From NCBI RefSeq assembly GCF_005930475.1, contig NZ_SJEW01000028.1, forward strand, positions 1 through 57,547: DNA of 57,547 nucleotides, given 5' to 3'. Positions within the stretch are counted from its first letter, which is position 1, and the number at the start of each line of letters is the position of its first letter. A model generated the notes under the pieces. That model was not told the DNA's origin and did not search any database. It saw only the letters and a list, made by a program, of their open reading frames with translations. Source of the stretch: Modestobacter altitudinis (GTDB lineage: Bacteria; Actinomycetota; Actinomycetes; Mycobacteriales; Geodermatophilaceae). This document shows, piece by piece, positions 36,496 to 44,587 of the stretch. A program made the translations under genes and the position numbers.

Positions 36496-37371
36496 CTACC
36501 CCGGGCCGACGCCGGTCAGCGCGGCGCGGACCGCCGCGGCGAACGCCTCCGGCGCCTCGACCGGCACGAAGTGCCCGGCATCGGGCAGCGGTGTGACGGC
36601 CACGTCGGCGAAGAACTCGCCCAGCCGGTCACCCCACTCCGGCGGGAACAGCGGGTCGTGGCCCGGCCAGAGCAGGTGCACCGGGACCCGGAGGCGGTCG
36701 GCGGGCTCAGGGGCGCGCTCGGCCAGACCCCGCGCGAGGATGCCCGGCCCGGCGCGGTACCAGCCGATCGAGGCGGTGAACGCACCGGGCTGCGCGTAGT
36801 CGGCGGTCAGCCGGTCGAGGGCGTCGTCGGACGGGGTGAACGACGGTCCCGACCAGTGCGTCCAGAAGTGCCGCAGGTAGCTGCGGACGGCGTCCGGGTG
36901 GCCGTCGAGGAGCTCGCCGGCCAGCGGCAGTCGATGGAGGTGCTGGTACCAGAACTCCGTCTGCGCGGCGGGGTCCAGCACGCGGCGACCCGCGCCGGGC
37001 GTCGGCGGGGTGATGACCAGCGCCCGGACGCGGTCCGCCGACGTCTGCGCGATGGTCTGGGCGATCCGGCTGCCGATGTCGTACCCGGCCAGGACGACGG
37101 GTCCGAGGGCGAGCTCGTCGAGGAGCCCGAGGACGCTGCGGGCCTGGGCCGCCCCCGAGTAGGCCTCGTCCGGGTCCACGGCGTGCTTGTCGGACTCCCC
37201 GAACCCGCGCAGGTCCGGCACGACGACGTCGGCTCCCTCGTCGATCAGCGGCCGGACCAGCCGGAAGTCGTCCCGGCTCCCGGGCCAGCCGTGCAGCAGC
37301 ACCACGGCCGGCCCGCTGCCGGAGCGGTCGTAGGCGAGCGAGAACCCGTCGACGGGCTGCGTACGCGGCAT
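36496..37371 (-). CDS. alpha/beta hydrolase, epoxide-hydrolase/dehalogenase type
   Basis: 291 aa. HGWPGS oxyanion motif, and an aspartate rather than serine nucleophile in AGYDIGSR, as in epoxide hydrolases and haloalkane dehalogenases; the His is in DAGHFVPVE. Cap-domain tyrosines are present (WYQHLHRLP). Convergent with ligJ, divergent from the cyclo-ligase. The substrate is unknown. Confidence 0.82.
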   Translation of the reverse strand: MPRTQPVDGFSLAYDRSGSGPAVVLLHGWPGSRDDFRLVRPLIDEGADVVVPDLRGFGESDKHAVDPDEAYSGAAQARSVLGLLDELALGPVVLAGYDIGSRIAQTIAQTSADRVRALVITPPTPGAGRRVLDPAAQTEFWYQHLHRLPLAGELLDGHPDAVRSYLRHFWTHWSGPSFTPSDDALDRLTADYAQPGAFTASIGWYRAGPGILARGLAERAPEPADRLRVPVHLLWPGHDPLFPPEWGDRLGEFFADVAVTPLPDAGHFVPVEAPEAFAAAVRAALTGVGPG

Positions 37372-37420
37372 GGGCAGCAAGGTAGCGGCCGGCCCCGGAC
37401 AGCGGCCCTACGCTGCCCCG

Positions 37421-38017
37421 GTGGTCGATCCAGCCGCGCCGGTCCTCGCCAAGGCCGTGCTCCGCGAACGCCTGCTCGGGCGCCGTCGGGCGCTTCCCGC
37501 CGAGCAGGGCCGCGCGGCCGCGGCCGCGGTGGCGGACATCCTGGTGCAGGCGCTGGCGGGGGTGCGCACGCTGGCGGCCTTCGTCCCCGATGCCACCGAG
37601 CCCGGGCACGGCCGTCTCCCGGCCGCCCTCGCCGGGCTCGGCGCCCGGGTGCTGCTGCCGGTCGTCCCGCCGGGAGGTCGCACGCTGGACTGGGCGGTGG
37701 GCAGCGGCCGGCTGGCACCGGGCCGCTTCGGCCTGCTGGAGCCGGTCGGCCCGCGGCTGGGCCCCGACGCGCTCGGCACCGCGGACGTCGTCGTCGTCCC
37801 GGCGCTCGCGGTGGACCGCGCCGGGACCCGGCTGGGCCGCGGCGGCGGGTACTACGACACCTCGCTCGTGCACGCCAGATCCGACGCGGTCCTCGTCGCT
37901 CTCCTCTTCGACGGCGAACGCGTCGACGAGCTGCCCGCCGAGGCGCACGACCGGCCGGTGACCGCGGTCGTGTCGCCGTCCGGGGGATGGGAGGAGCTGC
38001 CGGGTCGCCCCAGCTGA
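37421..38017 (+). CDS. 5-formyltetrahydrofolate cyclo-ligase
   Basis: 198 aa from GTG 37421; an in-frame ATG at 37370 would overlap the divergent hydrolase start. N-terminal KAVLRERLLGRRRALP and the ATP/folate motif GRGGGYYD are diagnostic. It converts 5-formyl-THF, a dead-end product of folate C1 chemistry, to 5,10-methenyl-THF using ATP. It may simply be the housekeeping copy, but beside the lower pathway it adds one more folate enzyme to the region and would keep the THF pool active. Confidence 0.88.
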   Translation: MVDPAAPVLAKAVLRERLLGRRRALPAEQGRAAAAAVADILVQALAGVRTLAAFVPDATEPGHGRLPAALAGLGARVLLPVVPPGGRTLDWAVGSGRLAPGRFGLLEPVGPRLGPDALGTADVVVVPALAVDRAGTRLGRGGGYYDTSLVHARSDAVLVALLFDGERVDELPAEAHDRPVTAVVSPSGGWEELPGRPS

Positions 38018-38024
38018 GCGGCGC

Positions 38025-38645
38025 TCAGATCGTCTCGGGGACGCCCAGGTGGGCGAGCACCAGGTCGAAGTCGGCGGTGTCCACGACGTCGATGCCGCGG
38101 GCCGGCGCGAACTCCTCGCGGAACTGCCGCGCCCCCTCGCCCGCCTGCTCCAGGTCCGCCCAGCTGTCGTAGGACACCGCCGACACGGCCAGGCCGTCCG
38201 CGCGGCGCACCATCACGCTCACGCTGCAGAAGCCGGGCAGGTCGTCGAGCTTGGGCATCAGGGACAGCCGGACCGCGTCCACCGCGCGCTGGACGGCGTC
38301 GGGGTCGGTCCGCAGCCAGGTGACGCGGGAGCAGGCCCCGGGCTGTGCCTCGGGGACCCGGTGCATCGCGGCGATCTCCCACTCCGCCACCTCCGGTCGC
38401 CCGCCGAGCGCCGCGGCAGTCCGCTCCAGGTGCGGCTGGACGCCGTCCCGGCTGGCGGTCAGCGCCTGCTCGTCCCGCCAGGAGGTCGTGACCACGCACC
38501 GGCCGGAGTCGCGGTGGGCGAGCATGGACAGGCCGACGCAGCCGGCCATCCCGCGGAGCGCCGGCATGGACTCGTCCCGGACGTAGGCGGTGCCGGTCGC
38601 CAGCTCGCGCGGGTCGCCGTGGACGGTCGTGGTTCGGGCGTACAT
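38025..38645 (-). CDS. duplicated antibiotic-biosynthesis-monooxygenase (ABM)-like protein
   Basis: 206 aa with two ferredoxin-like ABM repeats (about 1-95 and 105-206); each ends in a SW/DSWAD-type stretch (VVTTSWRDEQAL, AVSYDSWADLEQA). Such proteins are often small heme- or quinone-related monooxygenases or uncharacterised. Convergent with the cyclo-ligase gene, eight bases apart. Confidence 0.65.
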   Translation of the reverse strand: MYARTTTVHGDPRELATGTAYVRDESMPALRGMAGCVGLSMLAHRDSGRCVVTTSWRDEQALTASRDGVQPHLERTAAALGGRPEVAEWEIAAMHRVPEAQPGACSRVTWLRTDPDAVQRAVDAVRLSLMPKLDDLPGFCSVSVMVRRADGLAVSAVSYDSWADLEQAGEGARQFREEFAPARGIDVVDTADFDLVLAHLGVPETI

Positions 38646-39283
38646 GCCGGGCAACCCCTCGTCTCGGTGGTCCCGGGCGGCCGTGCCGAGGCGCGCCGCC
38701 GGTGGGCACAGGGTGCTCGACGGGGGTGTCGGGAGCAACACCACCGCCGAGGGCGGCCTCCCGGGCCCGGCGCCGATGAGGACAGGCGTCCTCCGCGGAC
38801 GCTCCCGGGGCCATGGTGGCCAACATGGCCGTTCTCAGGAGCAGCGGCTGGTCCTCGGGGCCACCACCTCTCGGGACTTCCTGACCCTGCTGGGCACGAG
38901 TCGCCGCCCGGACGGCCCCGGCGTGGCGTCGACGGCCATCAGAAGGGGCGTCACCGCCGGACACCGCGGAGCCGTGCAGAGGCCCACCCAGGTGCCCTCG
39001 TCGGGCGCTGGTGACACCGGATGGCCCTCACCCCCTGCTCGCCGTCGGCGAGCGCGTCGAGGCCGGGCGTCGCCCGTGTCCCCGCCGGCGACCGGGGCCC
39101 GGCGCCGGATCTCGGCCAGGACCCGCGCCGTGAACGCACCGGCGGGTCCTCCTGGCTGCAGGTCTCCCTCGGTCGGCGGGGAGGAGTGCACCCGGAGCCG
39201 CGGTCACCGCGGGAGGCGCGCGGGGTCCACCGTGCCCGTCACCGCGCCGCAGAGGACGGGGGCCGCCCCCGTCGGCGGACGGC
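38646..39283. other. 638-bp region without a supported gene
   Basis: Open frames exist on both strands but none has a family match, a good ribosome binding site or consistent codon-position bias. Promoters for the divergent ABM and hemolysin III genes must lie here. No repeats or strong hairpins stand out. Confidence 0.5.
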
Positions 39284-40021
39284 GTGACCGTGCGTCCCCA
39301 CCAGGTCACCGACCTGCCGCTGACCCCCGCGCTGTCGGTGGCGGGGCAGGGGACGCACGTGACGCTGCACTACGACTCCCGTCGTGGCCTGCACCACCCC
39401 AAGCCGCTGCTGCGCGGCTGGCTGCACCTGGCCTGGTTCGAGGTGTCCCTCGTCGCCGGGACCCTGCTGGTGCTCGCCGCGCACGGTCCCCGGCAGGTGG
39501 TGGGCGTCGGGGTCTACGTCCTCTGCCTCAGCGGGCTGTTCGGGGTCAGTGCCCTCTACCACCGGGGCAACTGGGGTCCGGCCGCCACCGCCGTCCTGCA
39601 GCGTGCCGACCACGTGATGATCACCCTGTCGATCGCCGGGACGGCCACCCTGGTGTTCCTCCTCGCCGTCCCCGGCACCTACGGCCTGGTGTGCCTGGTC
39701 CTCGTGTGGTCCCTCGCCGCGGTGGGGATCGGCACGCACCTGGTCCGGATGGACGCACCCGAGTGGCTCGTCGGGAGCGCGTTCGTCGGGTTGGGTGCGG
39801 TTCCCGTGCTCGGTCTGCCGGCGCTGTGGGTCAACGGCGGTGTCGCCGCCGCGGTCCTCGTCCTCACCGGCGGGGGCCTGTACGTCACCGGCGCCGTGGC
39901 CTACCACCTCCGCCGTCCCGACCCGTTCCCGACGGTGTTCGGCTACCACGAGGTCTTCCACGCCTTCGTCTGCGCCGCTGCCACCTGCCACTTCCTCGCC
40001 ATCGCGCTGCTCGTCGGGTGA
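39284..40021 (+). CDS. hemolysin III / PAQR-family membrane protein
   Basis: 245 aa from GTG 39284. Seven hydrophobic segments; family motifs include the SALYHRGNW stretch with an early His, D in ADHVMI and the late HEVFHAFV with two His, the probable metal site. YqfA/HlyIII proteins are inner-membrane hydrolase-like proteins of uncertain role; haemolysis should not be assumed. The long hydrophilic N terminus makes a later start possible. Confidence 0.82.
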   Translation: MTVRPHQVTDLPLTPALSVAGQGTHVTLHYDSRRGLHHPKPLLRGWLHLAWFEVSLVAGTLLVLAAHGPRQVVGVGVYVLCLSGLFGVSALYHRGNWGPAATAVLQRADHVMITLSIAGTATLVFLLAVPGTYGLVCLVLVWSLAAVGIGTHLVRMDAPEWLVGSAFVGLGAVPVLGLPALWVNGGVAAAVLVLTGGGLYVTGAVAYHLRRPDPFPTVFGYHEVFHAFVCAAATCHFLAIALLVG

Positions 40022-40030
40022 GGCCGGTCC

Positions 40031-41068
40031 TCAGGGGAGGAAGAGCATCGAGTCGCCGAACTCGTGCCAGAGCAGGTGCGCGGCGACCGCCGTCCGGTAC
40101 GCCTGGTCGACGAGGTCGACCCCGGCGACCGCGGCGAGCAGCTGCAGGTGGCTGGCCTCGGCCGCGTGCAGCCCGGTGACCAGGCCGTCGACGACCCTGG
40201 CCGGTCGGTCCGGGCCGAGCACCAGGTCGGTCCAGCCCGACGCGGGGCGGGTCACGCCGTCCTCGCCGGTGGCCGTCTCCAGCGCCCGGGTGACCGTGGT
40301 GCCGACCGCGACGACCCGACCGCCGGCGGCGCGGGTGCCGGTGACGATCCGGGCGGTGGCCGCCGGGACGGCGTACCGCTCCGGCGCCGGGGGCTCGTGC
40401 AGCTCCGGGCTGGAGACGCCGGTGTGCAGCACGAGCGGCAGCACCGCGATCCCGCGGGCCATCAGCCGGACCAGCACCCGGTCGGTGAACGGCCGCCCGG
40501 CGCTGGCCATCTCCGCGCTGCCCAGCTCCGCGGAGGCGACCGGGGTGGCGTACACGTTCTGCAGGGCGGCGAGCGGGACGGCGCGGGCCAGGTAGCCGTA
40601 CCGGATCGGCGTCCCGTGCCGGGCGAGGTGCGTCGCGGCGGCCACCGCCGGGTCGGTGCCGGCCCGCCACAGCCGGGAGCCGGGCACCGGGAACGCCGCG
40701 ACCAGCCGCAGGTCGACGCCACCGGGCAGCTGCAGCACCGATCCCGGCTCCACGCCCAGGTCGGGTCCGGTGTTGTCCGGACGGCGGACCTCGACCACCC
40801 AGCTGCCGTCCTCGAGCGTGGTGGCGACGTGGACCGGGGTGACGGTGCCGTCGCCGCGCACCGCGTCCAGCCGGGCCGGGACGGTCGGCGAGGTGTTGAC
40901 CACGACGACGTCGCCGGGTGCCAGCAGGTCCGGCAGCTCGCGGAACCGGTGGGTCGTCACGGCGCCGGGCCGGGCGGCCAGCAGCGTGACGCCGTCCCGG
41001 GCCAGTCCGCGCCGTTCCGGGGGAGCGGTGGCCTCCGACCCGGGCGGGAGGGTGAACGGGGCGGTCAT
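40031..41068 (-). CDS. QueA-like SAM:tRNA ribosyltransferase-isomerase homologue
   Basis: 345 aa. QueA-like fold: PGDVVVVNTSPTVPARL, then TPIRYGYLA, LQNVYATPVASAELGSAEMASAGRPFT, and the C-terminal HLQLLAAVAG. The family motif normally reads GSVAAPTAGLHF; here it is GSAEMASAGRPF, so substrate handling has changed. No tgt or queuosine genes are nearby. Coupled by ATGA overlap to the SDR under apparent SoxR control, which suggests a role other than queuosine synthesis. Confidence 0.8.
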   Translation of the reverse strand: MTAPFTLPPGSEATAPPERRGLARDGVTLLAARPGAVTTHRFRELPDLLAPGDVVVVNTSPTVPARLDAVRGDGTVTPVHVATTLEDGSWVVEVRRPDNTGPDLGVEPGSVLQLPGGVDLRLVAAFPVPGSRLWRAGTDPAVAAATHLARHGTPIRYGYLARAVPLAALQNVYATPVASAELGSAEMASAGRPFTDRVLVRLMARGIAVLPLVLHTGVSSPELHEPPAPERYAVPAATARIVTGTRAAGGRVVAVGTTVTRALETATGEDGVTRPASGWTDLVLGPDRPARVVDGLVTGLHAAEASHLQLLAAVAGVDLVDQAYRTAVAAHLLWHEFGDSMLFLP

Positions 41069-41766
41069 GCCGGAGCTCCCGCGGGCGCCAGCTCCGCGGC
41101 GCGGTACCGCCCGCTCGGCAGCTCGCCGGAGACCAGCCGGAGCAGCGCCGGGACGACGCTCTCCGGGGCGGGGCGGTCGCCGACGTCCTCGCCCGGGAAC
41201 GCGGCCTGGTGCATCTCGGTGGCCATGTCACCGGGGTCGACCGCGTACACCCGCAGGCCCGGCTCCTCGACGGCGAGCACCCTGCTGAGCTGGTCGAGGG
41301 CGGCCTTGCTCGCGCCGTAGCCGCCCCATCCGGCGTAGGCCTCGACGGCGGCGTCGGAGCTGACCTGCAGCACCCGGCCGCCGGCCCGGCGGAGCGCGGG
41401 CAGCAGCAGCTGGAGGAGCGCCAGCGGGGCCACGGTGTTGACCGCGAGCACCCGCTGGAAGGCATCGAGCGGCAGGTCGGCGAGCGCGGGGAGCGGACTG
41501 GGGCCGAGGTCGCTGGCGTTGGCGACCAGCAGGTCGAGCCCGGGCGGGACGGCGGCGGCCAGCGCGGCGCGGTGCGTGGGGTCGGCGACGTCGCCGGGCA
41601 GTGCGGTGACCAGGTCGGGGAACGGCAGGCCGGCGACGGCGGCGGTCAGGCGGTCGCCGCCCCGGGCGTCCAGGACGAGCTGCCAGCCCTCGGCGTTCAG
41701 CGCGGTGGCGAGGGCGAGACCGAGGCCGCGCGAGGCGCCGGTGACCAGTGCGGTGGGGGGTGTCAT
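41065..41766 (-). CDS. SDR-family oxidoreductase next to SoxR
   Basis: 233 aa. TGASRGLG cofactor motif, NAS, catalytic Ser in VSSDA and YxxxK in YGASKA. Divergent from the soxR-like gene, with a SoxR-type palindrome in the 47-bp spacer, and followed by the QueA-like gene. Redox-induced reductase is the natural reading. Confidence 0.88.
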   Translation of the reverse strand: MTPPTALVTGASRGLGLALATALNAEGWQLVLDARGGDRLTAAVAGLPFPDLVTALPGDVADPTHRAALAAAVPPGLDLLVANASDLGPSPLPALADLPLDAFQRVLAVNTVAPLALLQLLLPALRRAGGRVLQVSSDAAVEAYAGWGGYGASKAALDQLSRVLAVEEPGLRVYAVDPGDMATEMHQAAFPGEDVGDRPAPESVVPALLRLVSGELPSGRYRAAELAPAGAPA

Positions 41767-41781
41767 GGCGCTAGCCTCAGA

Positions 41782-41799
41782 CTTCAAGGGGACTTGAGG
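41782..41799. promoter_or_regulatory. SoxR box
   Basis: CTTCAAGGGGACTTGAGG, matching 14 of 18 positions of the E. coli soxS operator CCTCAAGTTAACTTGAGG, with a perfect right half ACTTGAGG. It lies between the divergent SDR and soxR starts. Confidence 0.85.
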
Positions 41800-41813
41800 T
41801 CAAGGGGCGCCAG

Positions 41814-42278
41814 ATGGAGTTCTCGGTCGGGCAGATCGCCGCCCGGGCAGGCCTCGCGCCGTCCGCGGTGCGCTGGTACGAGGCCCAGGGTCTGATCAGC
41901 TCGACCCGGACGGCGGGCGGCGCCCGCCGCTACCCGCGCAGCGTGCTGCGCCGGCTGGCGTTCGTCCGTGCCGCGCAGAACGTCGGGCTGTCGCTGGCCG
42001 AGATCCGGGCGGCGCTGGAGACCCTGCCCGACGGGCGCACCCCGACCGCCCGGGACTGGGCGGAGCTGTCGGCGGGCTGGCGGGCGCGGCTGGACGAGCA
42101 GATCGCCGCGCTCACCCAGCTGCGCGACGGGCTGAGCTCGTGCATCGGTTGCGGCTGCCTGTCGCTGGACCGCTGCGCGTTGTCCAACCCCGGCGACCTG
42201 GCGGGGCGGGACGGCCCGGGCGCCCGGTGGCTGTCCCCGTCGCTGCGGAGGGCGCGGCCGGTCCGCGACAGCGGCTGA
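41814..42278 (+). CDS. soxR: redox-sensitive MerR-family regulator SoxR
   Basis: 154 aa. MerR winged helix (IAARAGLAPSAVRWYEAQGLI) and dimerisation helix, then the [2Fe-2S] motif CIGCGCLSLDRCAL with four cysteines in the SoxR pattern C-x2-C-x-C-x5-C. In actinomycetes SoxR responds to redox-active small molecules and switches on a few enzymes; here the divergent SDR-QueA-like pair is the evident target. Confidence 0.95.
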   Translation: MEFSVGQIAARAGLAPSAVRWYEAQGLISSTRTAGGARRYPRSVLRRLAFVRAAQNVGLSLAEIRAALETLPDGRTPTARDWAELSAGWRARLDEQIAALTQLRDGLSSCIGCGCLSLDRCALSNPGDLAGRDGPGARWLSPSLRRARPVRDSG

Positions 42279-42445
42279 GGGCGCCTCCCCGCGACCACCG
42301 GGGAGCGTCGGGTCAGGAATGGGTGCCGGTCCGGTCGCGGAGCAGGTCGAGCACGCCGTGGGACTTCTGCTGGAGGCCCGTCGGCCCCACACTGCTCGCA
42401 GGGTGCAGGTCAACGGAGACCTGCCGTCCTCAGGCGGGGGTCGCC

Positions 42446-42658
42446 ATGTCCGAGTCGACGATGTTCTTCGACATCGTGGCGCCGCTGCGCGCCGAGTTCG
42501 CCATCGACCCGAGGACGGGGGACCTCTGCCGGCGCCGTCGCGGGATCCTCGCCCGGCTGGTCCTCGGTCTGTCGGTGCTCGGCTGCGCGCAAGGCGTGGT
42601 CATGCTGACGCCCGACGCCACGCTCGGCGGCCTCCCGGATGACGCCCGGCCGTTCTGA
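42446..42658 (+). CDS. small hypothetical protein
   Basis: 70 aa from ATG 42446. It begins MSESTMFFDIVAPLR and has one moderately hydrophobic stretch (ILARLVLGLSVLGCAQGVVML). No family recognised. GGCGGGGG upstream is a weak ribosome binding site. It may be a small membrane-associated protein or not a gene. Confidence 0.35.
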   Translation: MSESTMFFDIVAPLRAEFAIDPRTGDLCRRRRGILARLVLGLSVLGCAQGVVMLTPDATLGGLPDDARPF

Positions 42659-42665
42659 CCGGCCG

Positions 42666-43421
42666 TCAGCCCCTCGGCGCGCGCAGGCTCCGCGAGATCC
42701 CGCGCGCGGTGGCCTGCAGCAGCGGGACCAGGCTCCCGCCGCGACCGTCGTTGGGCACGATCACCGACAGGGCGGCGACCACCTCGCCCCGGGCGTCGCG
42801 GACCGGCACCGCCACCCCGGTCGCGTCCGGGTGCTGGTGACCGGCGAGCACGGCCGCGGAGGTGCGCCGGACCTCGGCCAGCGCCGATCGCAACTGGGCG
42901 GGGCTGCCGAAGCCGGCCCGGGTGACCGGGCTCAGCGGCCGTGCCAGCACGCGCTCCTGCACGTCCGGTGGCGCATGGGCCAGCAGCACCACCCCGGACG
43001 ACGACGTGGGCAGCGCCAGCCGCCCGGCGATCCGGGAGAAGTTGACGACCGCGTCCCGGGCGCTCAGCCGCTCCAGGAAGAGGACGTCCTCGCCGTCCAG
43101 CACGCCGAGCTGCACGTGGTGCCCGACGACCGCGTGCACGTCCTCCAGGAAGGGCATGGCCGCCTCCCGCAGCGACACGGTGGACCCGGTCCGCGCCCCG
43201 AGCTCCCACAGCCGGACGCCGACCCGCACGCGCCGGTCCGGGCCGCGCTCCAGCAGCCCGTGCGCGACCAGCTCGGCGACCAGCCGGGACGCCGTCGCCA
43301 CGTGCAGGCCGCTGCGGCGGGCGACCTCGCCCACGGAGAGCACCGGCTCCTCGGCGGTGAAGGCGGCGAGCACCCGCACGGCGCGGGCGATCACCGACTC
43401 GCCGGTCGGGGTCCGGGGCAC
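42666..43421 (-). CDS. IclR-family transcriptional regulator
   Basis: 251 aa from GTG 43421. N-terminal winged helix (VLSVGEVARRSGLHVATASRLVAEL) and IclR effector domain (LPTSSSGVVLLAH, DATGVAVPVRDARGEVVAALSV). Divergent from the reductase-P450 genes, which it probably controls in response to an aromatic acid. The operon's promoter spacer holds AGAAGtcgCTTCT. Confidence 0.92.
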   Translation of the reverse strand: MPRTPTGESVIARAVRVLAAFTAEEPVLSVGEVARRSGLHVATASRLVAELVAHGLLERGPDRRVRVGVRLWELGARTGSTVSLREAAMPFLEDVHAVVGHHVQLGVLDGEDVLFLERLSARDAVVNFSRIAGRLALPTSSSGVVLLAHAPPDVQERVLARPLSPVTRAGFGSPAQLRSALAEVRRTSAAVLAGHQHPDATGVAVPVRDARGEVVAALSVIVPNDGRGGSLVPLLQATARGISRSLRAPRG

Positions 43422-43454
43422 GGGTCCAGTGTGACACCGGTCTCTCGTCCATTG

Positions 43455-43467
43455 AGAAGTCGCTTCT
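43455..43467. promoter_or_regulatory. palindrome in iclR-reductase spacer
   Basis: AGAAGtcgCTTCT, a perfect 5-bp inverted repeat in the 96-bp divergent spacer; candidate IclR operator. Confidence 0.5.
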
Positions 43468-43517
43468 GCCCGGGGTGACCTGGGTCGCAGGCTGGGCACG
43501 ACGACGAGGAGGTCGGG

Positions 43518-44501
43518 ATGCTCACCGTGGAGCAGTCGAGCAGGACCCGCCGCAGCGGGGTGGACCGCACCACGGTGCGGGTGGTGGGCAAGACCCCGGT
43601 CGCCGACGGCGTCGTGACCCTCACCCTCGCCGCCCCGGACGGCGGTCGCCTGCCGGACTGGACACCCGGCGCGCACGTCGACCTCACCCTCGACAACGGC
43701 CTCACCCGGCAGTACTCGCTGTGCGGGGACCGCTGGGACGCGCACACCTACCGGGTGGGCGTGCTGCTGGAGCCCACCAGCCGCGGCGGCTCCCGCCACG
43801 TGCACGAGTCCCTGGCGCCCGGGCACGTGGTCGGGCTGGGCGGGCCGCGCAACGCCTTCCCGCTGGTGCCCGCGGAGTCCTACCTGTTCGTGGCCGGGGG
43901 CATCGGCATCACCCCGCTGCTGCCGATGATCGCGCAGGCCGAGCTCCTCGGTGCCGACTGGCGGCTGCTCTACGGCGGCCGGCAGCGCAGCTCGATGGCC
44001 TTCCTCGACGAGCTGGCGGTGCACGGGGACCGGGTGCTGGTCCGGCCGCAGGACGAGTTCGGCCTGCTGGACCTGCCCGGCTTCCTCGGCGCCCCGCGCG
44101 CCGGCACGCCGGTGTACGGCTGCGGGCCCGGGCCGCTGCTGTCCGCGCTGGAGCGCGCCTGCCTCGGCTGGCCGGCCCGGGCGCTGCACACCGAACGCTT
44201 CGTCGCCGCCGAGCGCGGGGCCCCGGTGCGCACCACCGCCTTCGAGGTCGAGCTGCACCGGTCCGGCCGCACCGTCACCGTCACCCCCGACGTCTCGGTG
44301 CTGGAGGCGATCAGCGCGGCCGGGGTCGAGGTGCTCTCCTCCTGCCGGCAGGGCACCTGCGGCACCTGCGAGACGACCGTGCTGGCCGGTCAGCCCGACC
44401 ACCGCGACTCGCTGCTCGACGACGACGCGCGGGCCGCGGGCGACTGCATGTACCCCTGCGTCTCCCGATCCTCCAGCGACCGCCTCGTCCTCGACCTTTG
44501 A
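43518..44501 (+). CDS. phthalate-dioxygenase-reductase-family (VanB-like) oxidoreductase
   Basis: 327 aa. FMN-binding RQYSLC, NAD-binding AGGIGITPLLPM and GCGPGPLL, and a C-terminal plant-type [2Fe-2S] domain CRQGTCGTCET with the fourth Cys in MYPC. Such reductases feed electrons directly to an oxygenase. No Rieske oxygenase (VanA) is nearby; the P450 87 bp downstream is the evident partner, so one protein replaces the usual ferredoxin plus ferredoxin reductase. Confidence 0.9.
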   Translation: MLTVEQSSRTRRSGVDRTTVRVVGKTPVADGVVTLTLAAPDGGRLPDWTPGAHVDLTLDNGLTRQYSLCGDRWDAHTYRVGVLLEPTSRGGSRHVHESLAPGHVVGLGGPRNAFPLVPAESYLFVAGGIGITPLLPMIAQAELLGADWRLLYGGRQRSSMAFLDELAVHGDRVLVRPQDEFGLLDLPGFLGAPRAGTPVYGCGPGPLLSALERACLGWPARALHTERFVAAERGAPVRTTAFEVELHRSGRTVTVTPDVSVLEAISAAGVEVLSSCRQGTCGTCETTVLAGQPDHRDSLLDDDARAAGDCMYPCVSRSSSDRLVLDL

Positions 44502-44515
44502 CCCACGCCATCCCC

Positions 44516-44555
44516 GGTTTCGGCGCCGAAACCCGACCAGGTCCCGGCGCCGAAA
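44516..44555. promoter_or_regulatory. 18-bp palindrome plus half-site before the P450
   Basis: GGTTTCGGCGCCGAAACC (44516-44533) is perfectly self-complementary; its right half GGCGCCGAAA repeats at 44546-44555. This is an operator-like arrangement directly upstream of the P450 ribosome binding site (CCCAGGAGGA). Confidence 0.7.
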
Positions 44556-44587
44556 GCGGACTCCTCGGATCCCAGGAGGACCCGCCC

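Noticed and set aside
36477-36500. GCCGGGCCCGGC palindrome after ligJ as a terminator
   Set aside because: It has no loop, so it cannot form a normal hairpin, and such GC palindromes are frequent here.
38835-39191. 118-codon minus-strand ORF in the large gap
   Set aside because: Arg-rich, no domain, no ribosome binding site; indistinguishable from chance in such GC-rich DNA.
43518-44501. Reductase as part of a VanAB vanillate demethylase
   Set aside because: No Rieske oxygenase gene is found in the window; the adjacent oxygenase is a P450.
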